Of a stretch of DNA of 64,000 bases, positions 47,191 through 57,393 are shown in pieces. The notes below the pieces were generated by a model. The model did no database searches and was not told the DNA's origin. It saw only the letters and a list, made by a program, of their open reading frames with translations. The stretch's first letter is position 1. The number at the start of each line of letters is the position of its first letter. The stretch is taken from positions 1 to 64,000 of the forward strand of contig NZ_CAJNBL010000028.1 in NCBI RefSeq assembly GCF_905221025.1, read 5' to 3'. Position numbers and translations under genes: made by a program. The stretch is from Candidatus Nitrotoga fabula. Its GTDB lineage: Bacteria > Pseudomonadota > Gammaproteobacteria > Burkholderiales > Gallionellaceae.

Positions 47191-48711
47191 TTATCCGCGA
47201 ATAAAATACAGCACAATCAGTCCGCACAGGACGACGAATGCAATCAGGTTGATTTGCAGCTGGATTCTGTTCTGACGGTTGATCAATTCGTGAATTGCTT
47301 TTGTCAGTTGCAATTCCGGTTTTTCATTCAGGCTCTGGTGCAGTAAACGCGGTAACTGCGGAAGCAGGGTGGCGTAGTTTGGCGCTTCTGTTCTCAGCGC
47401 ATTCAGAAAACCGCGCCAGCCGACCTGCTCGCTCATCCAGCATTCCAGCCAAGGTTTGGCTGTTTTCCAGAGATCCAGCTCCGGATCCAGTTGTAGGCCC
47501 AGGCCTTCAATGTTGAGCAGGGTTTTTTGCAACAGAACAAGTTGCGGCTGTACTTCAATGCCAAATTGGCGCGATGTCTGGAAAAGACGCAGCAATACGC
47601 GTCCAAAAGAAACTTCACGCAGGGGGCGGTCGAAGATAGGTTCGCATACCGAGCGGATTGCCGCTTCCAATTCGTCCACGCGGGTATTGGCAGGAGCCCA
47701 TCCCGATTCTATGTGGACTTCAGCCACACGCTTGTAATCACGGCGAAAAAAAGCAATAAAATTTTGCGCAAGATATTGCTTGTCGGGATCGGTGAGTGTG
47801 CCCATGATTCCAAAATCCAGAGCGATGTAACGTCCATCTGCTGCAATCTGGATATTGCCGGGGTGCATATCCGCGTGAAAAAAACCATCGCGAAAAACCT
47901 GGGTGTAGAAAATTTCAACCCCATTGGCAGCCAGTTTCGGAAGATCGATACCGGCTGTGCGCAGGACATCCCCCCGGTTGACCGGAAGGCCATGCATGCG
48001 CTCCATGACCATTATTTGTTCTGTGCACCAGTCCCAATAAATTTCCGGAACGATCAGCAGGCTGGAGTTGCTGAAATTACGCTTCAACTGGCTTGCACTG
48101 GAGGCTTCACGCATCAGGTCGAGTTCGTTGTGCAGATGTTTCTTGAATTCTTCGATTACCTGGCGCGGTTTGAGTCGTTTTGCATCTTTCCAGCTATGTT
48201 CAAGCAGATAGGCGCAGGTGTCCAGTAGCGCGATGTCATGCGAAATAATGTCCGCAATTCCAGGGCGCAGGATTTTAACCGCCACTTCCCGTCCGTCATG
48301 CAGCACGGCAAAATGCACTTGCGCTACGGAGGCGCTGGCAACAGGAGTTTCTTCAAAAGTGCGGAAAACTTCGCCAAGTTTTTTTTTGTAGGCGGATTCC
48401 AGCAGAAATATAGCCTGGGCGGAAGAAAATGGCGGAACCTGGTCTTGCAGTTTTGCGAGTTCGTCTGCGATGTCGGTTGGCATCAGGTCTCGACGAGTGG
48501 AAAGCATTTGTCCGAACTTGACGAAGATAGGTCCCAGGCTTTCCAGCGCAAGGCGCAGTCTTTCGGCGAGTGGGGAGGAATTTTTTCGCGTAAAGAGCAG
48601 CAGATTGATGGTGGCTGGCAGCCAGCGCGTTCGTGCGTGGGGAAGCAGAAATTCATCCAGGCCGAAGCGCAGCACGACAAAAATTATTTTCAGCAGGCGT
48701 ATCAGGCGCAT
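47191..48711 (-). CDS. ubiB: UbiB protein kinase-like ubiquinone biosynthesis protein
   Basis: ABC1/ADCK/COQ8-type atypical kinase needed for ubiquinone synthesis. The 506 residues include the family KxGQ element in [19 protein letters not shown], the Ala-rich loop [21 protein letters not shown], and the HxDxHPGN element in [13 protein letters not shown], with DFGIMG as the metal site. Two C-terminal hydrophobic stretches ([17 protein letters not shown]) anchor it in the membrane. It ends the ubiE-Tim44-ubiJ-ubiB run. Confidence 0.96.
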   Translation of the reverse strand: MRLIRLLKIIFVVLRFGLDEFLLPHARTRWLPATINLLLFTRKNSSPLAERLRLALESLGPIFVKFGQMLSTRRDLMPTDIADELAKLQDQVPPFSSAQAIFLLESAYKKKLGEVFRTFEETPVASASVAQVHFAVLHDGREVAVKILRPGIADIISHDIALLDTCAYLLEHSWKDAKRLKPRQVIEEFKKHLHNELDLMREASSASQLKRNFSNSSLLIVPEIYWDWCTEQIMVMERMHGLPVNRGDVLRTAGIDLPKLAANGVEIFYTQVFRDGFFHADMHPGNIQIAADGRYIALDFGIMGTLTDPDKQYLAQNFIAFFRRDYKRVAEVHIESGWAPANTRVDELEAAIRSVCEPIFDRPLREVSFGRVLLRLFQTSRQFGIEVQPQLVLLQKTLLNIEGLGLQLDPELDLWKTAKPWLECWMSEQVGWRGFLNALRTEAPNYATLLPQLPRLLHQSLNEKPELQLTKAIHELINRQNRIQLQINLIAFVVLCGLIVLYFIRG

Positions 48712-48785
48712 GGTAAATTCTGCGGCAGCTCTGCAAGCGAGCGTTCATTCATTTTGTCATGGCAATAAATATCGATGGTTCCTGC

Positions 48786-49358
48786 TCAGGAACCGTTCAA
48801 GCGGTGGATGCGTTGTTCCAGCCGTGCCACATCGTCCCGCAGCTTGTCGGTCTGATGCACAAAGCTTGAGATATGGGTCGATTTGGCAAGCAGCGGGTCT
48901 TCTTCTGTCCAGAATTCTGCCAGTGCCTGTGACAGGACGGTTGCAGTATGCTGTATATATCGCCGGCCGGCATTCGCATATTGAACCATGTGTTCTGCTG
49001 CGATATCTCCAGTCAGGTGGCTTAGGTCTTCGGCCACATCCCAGCGCAAATGTCGGCTGAGATAAAAAATTTCAGCTAGCAGCGCGGCATCCCCAGCGTT
49101 TTCAATTTGCAAGTAAGCAGATTCATCCTGGACTGCCAGGCGCGGAAGCAATGATGGAGGTATGGTACAGACTGCGTCAGCGTTCGTTGCTTCCGCTGCA
49201 GCAGAAATGCTTCCATCATCCTGAATAGTATAAGAAAAAGAAAATGGAGCGATTTGAAAGCAAACCGTTTTTCCTGCATGGGGTGCCAACCGCTTTGCTG
49301 CCCAGCCGCTTTGTGCGAGCAAGTGGCTGAGAACGGAAGCGGTGGGCTGGCCAAGCAT
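48786..49358 (-). CDS. ubiJ: UbiJ accessory protein (SCP2 domain)
   Basis: A 190-residue protein with an SCP2-like lipid-binding domain (about 15-120, with FQIAPFSFSYTIQDDGSI and GDAALLAEIFYLSRHLRWD) and a C-terminal coiled coil ending DKLRDDVARLEQRIHRLN. UbiJ binds isoprenoid intermediates and, with UbiK, organises the cytosolic ubiquinone biosynthesis complex. Its place between ubiE and ubiB is the usual one. It starts two bases after the stop of the Tim44-like gene. Confidence 0.9.
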   Translation of the reverse strand: MLGQPTASVLSHLLAQSGWAAKRLAPHAGKTVCFQIAPFSFSYTIQDDGSISAAAEATNADAVCTIPPSLLPRLAVQDESAYLQIENAGDAALLAEIFYLSRHLRWDVAEDLSHLTGDIAAEHMVQYANAGRRYIQHTATVLSQALAEFWTEEDPLLAKSTHISSFVHQTDKLRDDVARLEQRIHRLNGS

Positions 49359-49360
49359 GT

Positions 49361-50209
49361 TTATGCGACTTGCTGGATACCGGAGAGTAACCAGACGGCT
49401 TTTTCATCACGCAGATTTTTCTGCACATGCCAGATTTCATCAAAATTCTCAGATGGCCCGTTGTTTTCACGCAATTGGCCGGTCATGCGCACACTGGCGA
49501 TGGCATAGCCATTTTCATTGGCGACCTCGATAATCTGGGTATCAATCGAGAGCACATCCGTTTTTTGCGGAGCATCGCCACGTTCCTGTAATTGCAGGGA
49601 AATTTCTGCGAACATTTCCGGAGTGGTATATTCACGAATATCGTTCAGATCCTTGCGGTCATTTGCGGCCTGCAGTCGTATGAATGAAGTTTTGGCGCTG
49701 CGCAGGAACGCTTCTACCGGGAAATCTGCAGGGATATTGCCGCTAGTACGTGTCTGATGATATTGCGGTGCAGCGGCCTGTCCTGAAAATGAGGGCTGTG
49801 CCGATTCCCGCTGGAAGCTGGAAGCACTGCTGCCGGCATATTGCACTGCAGGCTGCTGTGCTTTACGGAAGCGGGAAACCAGAAACATGATCAGGCCTGC
49901 TGCAAGAAGCGCTAGCAGAATACCGCCTATTGCGCCGCCCAGGCTGCCCAGACCGCCGGCAAACATTGCGCCCAGGCCGGCACCGATTGCCAGACCGGCC
50001 AAAGGGCCAAGCCATTTATTGCCTGCCGCAGGTGCGGCCGGATTGGAGGGAGCGGGTGCTGCGGAGGGCGATTTTGGTGTCTGTTGCGGGCTTACTGCAC
50101 GCTGGTGGCCAATGTTTCCGCCCCCTCCCATGCGCTTGGCTTCGGCGCTAACCGTTAACATGGGAAGACTGATCAATGCGAGAGCAAACAACATCAGAAA
50201 ACGTTTCAT
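49361..50209 (-). CDS. Tim44-like domain membrane protein
   Basis: A 282-residue protein with signal peptide (FLMLFALALISLPMLTVSA), a low-complexity Pro/Ala segment, a Gly-rich transmembrane stretch (LAGLAIGAGLGAMFAGGLGS then LLALLAAGLIMFLV), and a C-terminal Tim44-like domain of about 130 residues (AFLRSAKTSFIRLQAANDRK to KAVWLLSGIQQV). Such proteins are regularly found in beta-proteobacterial ubi clusters, but their role is not established; a link to membrane lipid or ubiquinone handling is inferred from position only. Confidence 0.85.
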   Translation of the reverse strand: MKRFLMLFALALISLPMLTVSAEAKRMGGGGNIGHQRAVSPQQTPKSPSAAPAPSNPAAPAAGNKWLGPLAGLAIGAGLGAMFAGGLGSLGGAIGGILLALLAAGLIMFLVSRFRKAQQPAVQYAGSSASSFQRESAQPSFSGQAAAPQYHQTRTSGNIPADFPVEAFLRSAKTSFIRLQAANDRKDLNDIREYTTPEMFAEISLQLQERGDAPQKTDVLSIDTQIIEVANENGYAIASVRMTGQLRENNGPSENFDEIWHVQKNLRDEKAVWLLSGIQQVA

Positions 50210-50380
50210 GGACTACCTCTTAATAATAGTTAACAACAAAAAGCGGTTTGAGGATCGGGAAAATGCCCGGGTGCCTGGAACGGTTAAATTATATATGAAT
50301 TTCAAAAAAACCAGCCAGGCAAAGAAGGCTGAATATTTTCGCGCGTTCCTGGATTCAGCAGGAAACAGCGAGTGACCGGG

Positions 50381-51115
50381 TTAAATTTTGTATCCTCTGT
50401 GAAGAGCCACAATGCCAGCATTCAGGTTGAAGTATTCAACATGGTGCAGACCAGCTTCTTCCATCATGCGCTTCAGTTCCTCCTGCGATGGGTGCATGCG
50501 GATGGATTCTGCGAGATAGCGATAACTGTCCGCATCTCCGGCGATCAGTTTGCCCATCCGTGGAAGCAGATGAAAGGAGTATGCATCGTATGCAGGTTGC
50601 ATCGGCTTCCAGATCCTGGAAAATTCCAGTACCAGCAAGCGGCCGCCAGGTTTAAGCACACGTCGCATTTCAAGTAATGCAGTATCCTTGTGAGTGACAT
50701 TGCGCAGTCCGAAAGCAATGCTGATACAGTTGAAATAATTGGATGGAAATGGCAAATTTTCTGCGTCGCACTGTACTGCGGGGACCGTGATTCCTTCATC
50801 AATCAGGCGGTCCCGACCGACACGCAGCATTGCATTGTTAATGTCCGTCAGCCAGATTTCTCCGCTTGGTCCAACGCATCTGGCGAACTGGCGCGAGAGG
50901 TCACCCGATCCTCCTGCCACATCCAGCACCCGTTCTCCGGCGCGCACCCCGCTGATCTGGACAGCAAAACGTTTCCATAACCGGTGGAGACCCGCAGACA
51001 TGAGGTCGTTCATCACATCATATTTATTGGCGACAGAAGTGAAAACTTCGGCTACACGATGAGCTTTTTCTGTTTCCGGTATCGTTGCAAAGCCAAAAGA
51101 GGTTGTTTTATCCAT
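50381..51115 (-). CDS. ubiE: Ubiquinone/menaquinone C-methyltransferase UbiE
   Basis: SAM-dependent methyltransferase for the C-methylation of the benzoquinone ring. From ATG 51115 it has 244 residues: [19 protein letters not shown] and [19 protein letters not shown], the SAM motif [26 protein letters not shown] and [16 protein letters not shown], the UbiE signature. The frame is open 165 bases further upstream inside the DUF971 gene, but the family start is [12 protein letters not shown]. It overlaps that gene by eight bases, so the two are coupled. Confidence 0.96.
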   Translation of the reverse strand: MDKTTSFGFATIPETEKAHRVAEVFTSVANKYDVMNDLMSAGLHRLWKRFAVQISGVRAGERVLDVAGGSGDLSRQFARCVGPSGEIWLTDINNAMLRVGRDRLIDEGITVPAVQCDAENLPFPSNYFNCISIAFGLRNVTHKDTALLEMRRVLKPGGRLLVLEFSRIWKPMQPAYDAYSFHLLPRMGKLIAGDADSYRYLAESIRMHPSQEELKRMMEEAGLHHVEYFNLNAGIVALHRGYKI

Positions 51116-51506
51116 TTTTTCCCTCTGGATGGTTGGTTTGTTCCAAAGAGTTATGTGGGGCACGACTCTTGCCGGTTTCTGACAGCCTGTGCAGATATTC
51201 GCGCCATAATTCATCCTGATGCTTGCCAAGATCATACAGGTAGTTCCACGAATACAGGCCAGAATCGTGGCCGTCATCAAAAATCAGTTTGATGGCATAG
51301 CTCCCTACTGGTTGCAGGTCGAGCACATTTACATGCTGTTTGCCAGTCTGGAGAACTTGCTCGCTGGGGCTGTGACCACGGACTGCAGCAGAAGGTGAGT
51401 GTACCCGCAGGAACTCATAGGACAGGTGGTAACGCGAGCCGTCATCAAAAGCAATTTCGAGAAATTTTGATTGTTGATGCAGCGTAATTTCAGTAGGGTT
51501 CAGCAT
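51108..51506 (-). CDS. DUF971 protein (gamma-butyrobetaine hydroxylase-like N-terminal domain)
   Basis: A 132-residue protein with the DUF971 signature ([20 protein letters not shown], then [24 protein letters not shown] in two parts). It is regularly encoded just upstream of ubiE in beta-proteobacteria; its domain resembles the N-terminus of gamma-butyrobetaine hydroxylase, which binds zinc in the eukaryotic protein, but its own function is unknown. The C-terminal tail after LSETGKSR is polar and probably disordered. Confidence 0.85.
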   Translation of the reverse strand: MLNPTEITLHQQSKFLEIAFDDGSRYHLSYEFLRVHSPSAAVRGHSPSEQVLQTGKQHVNVLDLQPVGSYAIKLIFDDGHDSGLYSWNYLYDLGKHQDELWREYLHRLSETGKSRAPHNSLEQTNHPEGKNG

Positions 51507-51596
51507 TTCTGGCGCTCAGACCATGGTATTGTTCCGTGATGAAGCTGCAATATTTTCTGGTTCCTGTGTGTTCTGAAAAAAAAGAAATTCAATCCG

Positions 51597-52169
51597 TTAG
51601 TCCAGATATTCAAAAACCTTTACAACTCGCTCCACGCCACGGGAGCTGCTGGCGATCTCGGTAGCGGATTCTGCTTCCTTGTGATAAACCAGACCCATCA
51701 GGTACACGGTGCTATTTTCGGTAATGATTTTTACATGCTCAGGCTCAAAACCCTTGCCGCTGCTGATGAACCGCATTTTGATATTGCCGGTAATCATGCT
51801 GTCGTTGCTGCGCCATGACAGGTCAGCGAGAGATGAGGATACCTGCAGCTCATTATTGATAGCCTTTACATTGGTGAGGCTGGAAACAATTTGTTCAATG
51901 TCTGCTTTTATTTTTTCATTCGGTACCTGTCCGGTAACGAGCACGCGACGATTGAAGCTGGTCACGTTCACATGTACCGTGTCCCGGTATTGGGCGCTGA
52001 TTTGTTTCAGTGCCTTGTTTTCAATATTTTCATCTTCGAGAATGATACCGGCAGTACGACGGTCGGAAGAGAGCAGAGCCCCTGCGGCGACGCCTGCACC
52101 CACTACCGGAACGCATCCTTGTGTTACAACCAGCACGATGGTCAGAAATAGGAAATTGAAATAATGCAT
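51597..52169 (-). CDS. dolP: BON-domain outer-membrane lipoprotein (DolP/YraP-like)
   Basis: A 190-residue lipoprotein. The signal ends in TQGCVPVVG with the lipobox Cys at residue 19, followed by AGALLSSDRRTAGIILED, a DolP hallmark. Two BON domains follow (about 48-115 and 118-188; NVTSFNRRVLVTGQVPN and ITENSTVYLMGLVYHKEA). DolP supports outer-membrane integrity and binds anionic lipids. yraN lies 100 bases upstream on the same strand, the same pairing as in the enteric yraN-yraO-yraP region. Confidence 0.88.
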   Translation of the reverse strand: MHYFNFLFLTIVLVVTQGCVPVVGAGVAAGALLSSDRRTAGIILEDENIENKALKQISAQYRDTVHVNVTSFNRRVLVTGQVPNEKIKADIEQIVSSLTNVKAINNELQVSSSLADLSWRSNDSMITGNIKMRFISSGKGFEPEHVKIITENSTVYLMGLVYHKEAESATEIASSSRGVERVVKVFEYLD

Positions 52170-52269
52170 TGTTTCCTCGATTTAAATTGTGTATTCATGG
52201 AACGAGTGAAATCTGATTCCATTCATGTTGCCCACACCTTCAGGTGTGGATTGCCGATTTTACCCGAAT

Positions 52270-52614
52270 TCAGGTGGTAAAGGCATTTCTGATCCATTCT
52301 GGCCAACCGTTATCGAGATTGTGAAATAATAATGCATCAAAACGACAGGGCGGGGTGTAGCCGAGCGTAGCGAGATAATGCTGGGCGGTGCGGATCAGAC
52401 GCTTTTGTTTGGCTGCATTGATACTGGCAGCTGCTCCACCATAATGGTTGTGGCTACGCAAACGCACTTCTGCAAAAACCAGTGTGTCTCCGTCTTGCAG
52501 AATCAGGTCAATTTCGCCGTGCCTGCAACGGTAATTCCGCTTCAAGAGTTTAAGGCCCTGGTTGGACAAATACTGGGCCGCCAAAAGTTCCGCGGTTTCG
52601 CCGCGTGTGCTCAT
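52270..52614 (-). CDS. yraN: YraN family (UPF0102) endonuclease-like protein
   Basis: A 114-residue protein with the restriction-endonuclease-like fold of UPF0102: RNYRCRHGEIDLIL and VFAEVRLRSH hold the conserved E, D and ExR residues. Such proteins are predicted nucleases of unknown role, near rsmI in many proteobacteria. rsmI starts about 200 bases away in the opposite direction, the common divergent arrangement. Confidence 0.88.
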   Translation of the reverse strand: MSTRGETAELLAAQYLSNQGLKLLKRNYRCRHGEIDLILQDGDTLVFAEVRLRSHNHYGGAAASINAAKQKRLIRTAQHYLATLGYTPPCRFDALLFHNLDNGWPEWIRNAFTT

Positions 52615-52811
52615 GTCTGCTCTGCTGCGGATTGAAGCATGAACAGGGGATTTAGGCAGGTGCGTGCAGAGAGTCCGTCCTTTTCAGCCTGAATATAGGG
52701 AGGATAGATCACCTTACCGGTGTGACGCAGGTTTCGGGTGCTGCAGCGGGAATTCCTCGCAGTGGCACCGGCTCCGTTGCTCAAGTATAGTGTGGCAGCT
52801 GACCGAAATAA

Positions 52812-53690
52812 ATGAAAGGAATGGTGATGCATGGCACGCAAAGTCAAAAATTAGAATGTGCATTATATGTGGTTGCCACTCCAATTGGGAATTTACGGGA
52901 TATCAGTTTGCGCGCACTCGATATCCTGGCGTTGTCAGATACCATTGCCGCTGAAGATACGAGAAATACAGCAAATCTGTTGATGCACTATTCCATTTCG
53001 GCAAAAAATCTGGTGTCGCTACATCAGCATAATGAGCGTGGAGCCGCAGAAAAGGTGATTGCTTTGCTGGCAAGGGGGGAGTCAGTTGCGCTGGTATCGG
53101 ATGCAGGTACTCCGACGATTAGTGATCCCGGTTCGCTCCTTGTGGCCGGGGTACGTGCTGCCGGCCACAAGGTGATCCCTGTTCCAGGAGCCAATGCGGC
53201 ACTGGCAGCTTTATCTGTTTCCGGACTGGTCTCGCCACATTTTCTTTTTTATGGGTTTCTGCCGAACAGAGCGTCTGCCCGTCGCAGGGAGTTGGAAAAT
53301 CTGGCCGCCTTGCGCTGTACCCTGGTTTTTTATGAAGCGCCACACCGTATACTGGAATGTGTGGCTGATCTTCAGGCTGTCTTCGGCCATGACAGGGAAA
53401 TTGTATTTGCGCGGGAAATCACCAAGTTTTTCGAAAGTATCCAGCGATGTTCCCTTGCAGAGGCGCTGGACTGGCTGAATGAGGATTCCAACCGGCAACG
53501 GGGGGAGTTTGTAGTGCTGGTTTCTGGAGCAGTGGAACAGAAACAGGGGTTGGATGCAGAATCGGAACGTGTATTGGCGGAGCTATTGCATGACTTGCCA
53601 CTTAAGCAGGCAGTCCAGCTTGCAGCACGTATTACTGGCGTAGGGCGCAATATGCTATATCAGCATGCACTTTCACTGAAGCCTCGGTAA
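52812..53690 (+). CDS. rsmI: 16S rRNA (cytidine(1402)-2'-O)-methyltransferase
   Basis: Methylates the ribose 2'-O of C1402 in the 16S decoding centre. The protein (up to 292 residues) shows LYVVATPIGNLRDISLRALD, AAEDTRNTANLL, VALVSDAGTPTISDPGS and the C-terminal LPLKQAVQLAARITG. ATGs at 52812, 52821 and 52827 are all near the family start; the conserved sequence begins only about 16 residues in, so 52827 may be the real one. Divergent from yraN. Confidence 0.94.
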   Translation: MKGMVMHGTQSQKLECALYVVATPIGNLRDISLRALDILALSDTIAAEDTRNTANLLMHYSISAKNLVSLHQHNERGAAEKVIALLARGESVALVSDAGTPTISDPGSLLVAGVRAAGHKVIPVPGANAALAALSVSGLVSPHFLFYGFLPNRASARRRELENLAALRCTLVFYEAPHRILECVADLQAVFGHDREIVFAREITKFFESIQRCSLAEALDWLNEDSNRQRGEFVVLVSGAVEQKQGLDAESERVLAELLHDLPLKQAVQLAARITGVGRNMLYQHALSLKPR

Positions 53691-53877
53691 ACGGTTAGCC
53701 CGTTGGAGTATGGGTTGATTCTGGTTTTGTTTTAGGATTCCTGCAGTGCAGGAAATACGGCTTGCTGTGCAGCATGGTGTGAGGGGTGACGGATGCAATG
53801 ACTTCATGTTTCAAGATTGGAGATGCTAAGGAATTTTGCAGAAAAACATTTCAAGCCAGCCCGGTAATATTTGTTCA

Positions 53878-56004
53878 TCAGGTAGGCATGCTTTTGATGC
53901 GGGTAATGCGTACTACCTCGGTAATTCCGCGCAGCCCGCGTATCACCCTGGCCAAGTGTATGCGATTGCCCACCTGTAAGGTGAAATACAGGGTGGTGTA
54001 ATTGCCCTCGTTGGTGAAATGAACGTTCTCAATATTGGATTCGGCATCGGCAATGGCCGCAGCAACCTTGGCGAGAACTCCGCGTTGATTGGCTACGATT
54101 AACTTGATGCTTACTTCAAAAGGCCGGTTGATGTGCTTGTCCCATACTACGTCCAGCCATTTGTCCATCCCGCCGCGGCCTTTGCGGAGTGCAGGGCAGT
54201 CATGTGTATGCACGATCAAGCCCTGCCCTTTTTTGATGATGCCGACGATCGGGTCCCCTGGAATGGGGCGGCAGCATTTTGCAAATTGCACTGCCATGCC
54301 TTCGGTGCCCAGAATGGTGACTACGCTGCTTGTCGCAGGATGTTCCTGCATACCCCCGGTTTCTGCGATTCGTATAAGCTGGCGGGCAATAACCATGTTC
54401 AGACGGCGCCCCAGTGCGATGTCGGCAAAAATTTCCTGGCGAGATTTGACGCCCGTTTCCTTGAGTAGTTTTTCCCAATTCAACATGTCAATGTCTTGAA
54501 TCTTGAGCCCAAGTGAGGCAAGCGACTGGCTGAGCAGGCGTTCACCGAGCGCGGCTGATTCCTCGAAATGCATGGTTTTGAGCGCATGGCGAATCTGGCT
54601 GCGCGCTTTGCTGGTTACGACATAGCTAAGCCATGCAGGATTGGGATGGGCATGCGGTGCGGTAATGATTTCCACACAATCGCCATTTTTCATTTCCACG
54701 CGTAATGGAGCCAGTTCAAAATTTACCTTGGCAGCTACGCACCGGTTGCCGATATCGGTGTGCACGCTATAGGCGAAATCCACAGCAGTTGCGCCTCGTG
54801 GAAGAGCAAGTATTTTGCCCTTGGGGGTAAAAACGTATACTTCATCCGGGAATAGATCCACTTTCAGGTGTTCTAGAAATTCTATGGAATCGCCACTCTG
54901 GCTTAAGCTTTCCAGCAGGCTTTGGAGCCATTGGTGAGTTTTTTTGTGGAGGGCAGTAAAGGATGAATGTCCGGTCTTGTATAGCCAGTGAGAGGCAACG
55001 CCGGTTTCAGCAATCTTGTGCATTTCTTGAGTGCGGATCTGTATTTCAATGGGGGTGCCGTATGGGCCGAACAGCGTAGTGTGTAGTGATTGATAAGCGT
55101 TTGCCTTGGGGATGGCGATGTAATCCTTGAATTTTCCAGGAATGGGTTTGTACAAGCCATGAAGCAACCCCAGTGCCAGGTAACAGGAAGCGACATCTTC
55201 CACCAGCACACGGAATCCATAAATGTCCTGTACTTGGGAGAAGGCCAGTGATTTGGCTTGCATTTTTTTGTAAATGCCATATAGATGTTTTTCCCGCCCT
55301 TGCACCTGGGCAGTTATATGATGTTCTTCCAGGCGTTCCTGTATGGCTTCCTGGATTTTTTTCACCACCTCACGGCGGTTGCCGCGGGCTACTTTCAGAG
55401 CCTTGACCAGGACTTCATAGCGTTTGGGATAGAGGTGCTTGAAGCTGAGGTCTTCTAACTCCTGGTAGATGCTGTTGAGGCCTAGACGGTTGGCGATTGG
55501 GGCGTATATTTCCATGGTTTCGCGCGCAATACGTTCACATTTTTCACGCGCCATTGATTTTAACGTGCGCATGTTGTGAAGGCGGTCAGCCAGCTTGATT
55601 AAAATGACGCGTACATCTTGTGCCATTGCCAGCAGCATTTTCCGGAAGTTTTCTGCCTGTGCATCTTCCTTGGTCTGAAATTCAATTTTATCCAGCTTGC
55701 TCAGACCTTCTACCAGTCCAGCTACAGGGTTTCCGAATGTGCTGGCCAATTCTTCATTGCGGATGTCCGTGTCTTCCACTACATCATGCAGTAGTGCTGC
55801 CATGATGGCCTGTGCATCCAGATGCAGCGGGGTAAGAATCCGGGCGACAGCGATAGGGTGGGAAATATAAGGTTCACCTGATTTGCGCAGCTGGCCTTTG
55901 TGTGCATGGTCACTGAATTCAAGTGCCTGCCGGATGTGCTCCACATCCTTGGGTTTTAAGTAAGCGGAAACCTCCTGCAGGAGTATTTCGGCATCGGTCG
56001 TCAT
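53878..56004 (-). CDS. spoT: Bifunctional (p)ppGpp synthase/hydrolase (RelA/SpoT homologue)
   Basis: Makes and degrades (p)ppGpp in the stringent response. The 708 residues show the HD hydrolase domain with the HDVVEDT motif (about 65-80), the synthetase domain with YGIYKKMQAKSLAFSQVQDI, KFKDYIAIPKANAYQSLHTT and EIQIRTQEMH, then a TGS domain (about 380-445) and a C-terminal ACT domain (about 630-705). Both catalytic domains look intact, matching SpoT/Rel rather than monofunctional RelA. rpoZ, its usual upstream neighbour, is not present here. Confidence 0.95.
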   Translation of the reverse strand: MTTDAEILLQEVSAYLKPKDVEHIRQALEFSDHAHKGQLRKSGEPYISHPIAVARILTPLHLDAQAIMAALLHDVVEDTDIRNEELASTFGNPVAGLVEGLSKLDKIEFQTKEDAQAENFRKMLLAMAQDVRVILIKLADRLHNMRTLKSMAREKCERIARETMEIYAPIANRLGLNSIYQELEDLSFKHLYPKRYEVLVKALKVARGNRREVVKKIQEAIQERLEEHHITAQVQGREKHLYGIYKKMQAKSLAFSQVQDIYGFRVLVEDVASCYLALGLLHGLYKPIPGKFKDYIAIPKANAYQSLHTTLFGPYGTPIEIQIRTQEMHKIAETGVASHWLYKTGHSSFTALHKKTHQWLQSLLESLSQSGDSIEFLEHLKVDLFPDEVYVFTPKGKILALPRGATAVDFAYSVHTDIGNRCVAAKVNFELAPLRVEMKNGDCVEIITAPHAHPNPAWLSYVVTSKARSQIRHALKTMHFEESAALGERLLSQSLASLGLKIQDIDMLNWEKLLKETGVKSRQEIFADIALGRRLNMVIARQLIRIAETGGMQEHPATSSVVTILGTEGMAVQFAKCCRPIPGDPIVGIIKKGQGLIVHTHDCPALRKGRGGMDKWLDVVWDKHINRPFEVSIKLIVANQRGVLAKVAAAIADAESNIENVHFTNEGNYTTLYFTLQVGNRIHLARVIRGLRGITEVVRITRIKSMPT

Positions 56005-56412
56005 ACGTTACCTAAATATTCGGATTGGCGGATGGCTGCCGGGCAGATCGGGGAGAAGAGGCATGGTTTGCTGTTGTTACTGCAAAAAAATTAGAATGCG
56101 ATGCGCTACCATCATAATATTTTCGTTCAGCCTGTGTATGATAAGAGGACAGGGTACCTAGAATGCACAGCATACAGGATATTACAAAAAAAGCATGTTT
56201 CGGAACAGTGAATATTTTGTTTGGGGTGCATGAAATTCGGATCGAAATCATATGGAAATGAGTTTGCTCGTCTGTGCAGAATGGGTTAGGGGTCGGTAGC
56301 TCCTGGCGAACGGAATCGTCCGATGCTGAATTTGACATTGGACAGGGAATAGAATGGCCGGGAGATTGCTGATTAGACGAAATGCGGTAAATTGCCGGAT
56401 GCATCTATAGTT
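56005..56412. other. Divergent intergenic region between spoT and the Nudix gene
   Basis: About 400 bases. The frame at 56012-56404 on the minus strand is not similar to omega factor (rpoZ) or any other family I know. Promoters for both directions are expected here. Confidence 0.4.
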
Positions 56413-57393
56413 ATGGGTCTGAATGTGATTGATGTTGTCGTTGGTATATTGCTGCAAGGAGGTAACCAGGAAAATGGTCTGCCTGTGCTTCATAGTGGAA
56501 ATGGGGGCGGAAGTTTTCTACTGGCGCAGCGGCCGGATGGGAAGTCGTATGCAGGTTACTGGGAATTTCCGGGAGGGAAGGTTGAACAGGGGGAAACCCT
56601 GCTGCAAGCTTTACAACGAGAGCTCTGCGAAGAGTTAGGCATTGAAATTGTGACTGCTTATCCGTGGCTGGCGCGTAGTTATAATTATGCGCATGGTAAA
56701 GTGCGGCTGAATTTCTTTCGCGTTACTTCATGGCAGGGTTGGCTGCACGGAAAAGAAAATCAATCGTTGAGTTGGCAGACTACCTATGGTTTGACGGTGT
56801 CCCCTGTGCTTCCAGCCAATGAATTTATTTTTCGCGCGTTACAATTGCCTTCTTTGTACGCGATCAGTAATGCTGCCGAACTGGGAAGCGAATTATTCCT
56901 GGAGCGTTTGCAAGATGCACTGGGAAATGGCTTGAAGCTGGTTCAGGTACGGGAACCAGGCTATTCCCGGGAGGCAATGCGGCAGTTGTCCATGGATGTG
57001 GTGAAAATGGCACACAGATATGGTGCACAAGTGCTGATAAATTCTGATTCAGAATTGGCTAAGGAAGTGCAGGCTGACGGTGTACATATGACTGGTTCGC
57101 AGCTTGATGCATGTCAATCGCGCCCGGATTTTCCCTTGTGTGCTGTATCTTGTCATAGTATTGAAGATATACGGCGGGCCAGCAGGCTGGGGCTGGATTT
57201 TGTGGTGCTGAGTCCTGTATTGCCTACTCGAAGCCATCCAGGCGCAGCTCATTTGGGATGGAATAGATTTGCGCAGATGGCAGAAAGTTCCGCCATCCCG
57301 GTATATGCGCTTGGCGGATTATATTCTGAGGATATGAAAATAGCTTGGCAGCATGGGGCACATGGTATTGCAATGCTGCGTCATGCCTGGTGA
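56413..57393 (+). CDS. Nudix hydrolase fused to a thiamine-phosphate-synthase-like domain
   Basis: A 326-residue two-domain protein. The N-terminal half (about 1-135) is MutT-like, with the Nudix box beginning GKVEQGETLLQALQRELCEE; MutT cleaves 8-oxo-dGTP. The C-terminal half (about 140-326) is a ThiE/TenI-like barrel: LQDALGNGLKLVQVREPGY, VLINSDSELAKEVQADGVHM and VVLSPVLPTRSHPGA. The fusion is common in beta- and gamma-proteobacteria, where the second domain probably does not make thiamine. ATG 56413 is the first in-frame ATG; the last codons overlap yacG on the other strand. Confidence 0.88.
   Translation: MGLNVIDVVVGILLQGGNQENGLPVLHSGNGGGSFLLAQRPDGKSYAGYWEFPGGKVEQGETLLQALQRELCEELGIEIVTAYPWLARSYNYAHGKVRLNFFRVTSWQGWLHGKENQSLSWQTTYGLTVSPVLPANEFIFRALQLPSLYAISNAAELGSELFLERLQDALGNGLKLVQVREPGYSREAMRQLSMDVVKMAHRYGAQVLINSDSELAKEVQADGVHMTGSQLDACQSRPDFPLCAVSCHSIEDIRRASRLGLDFVVLSPVLPTRSHPGAAHLGWNRFAQMAESSAIPVYALGGLYSEDMKIAWQHGAHGIAMLRHAW

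Noticed and set aside
47527..48228. 233-codon frame opposite ubiB
   Set aside because: Antisense to ubiB with no family signature; a shadow of that gene.
56012..56404. 130-codon minus-strand frame upstream of spoT, considered as rpoZ
   Set aside because: It lacks the omega-factor start motif and is rich in Ser, Pro and His like a chance frame.
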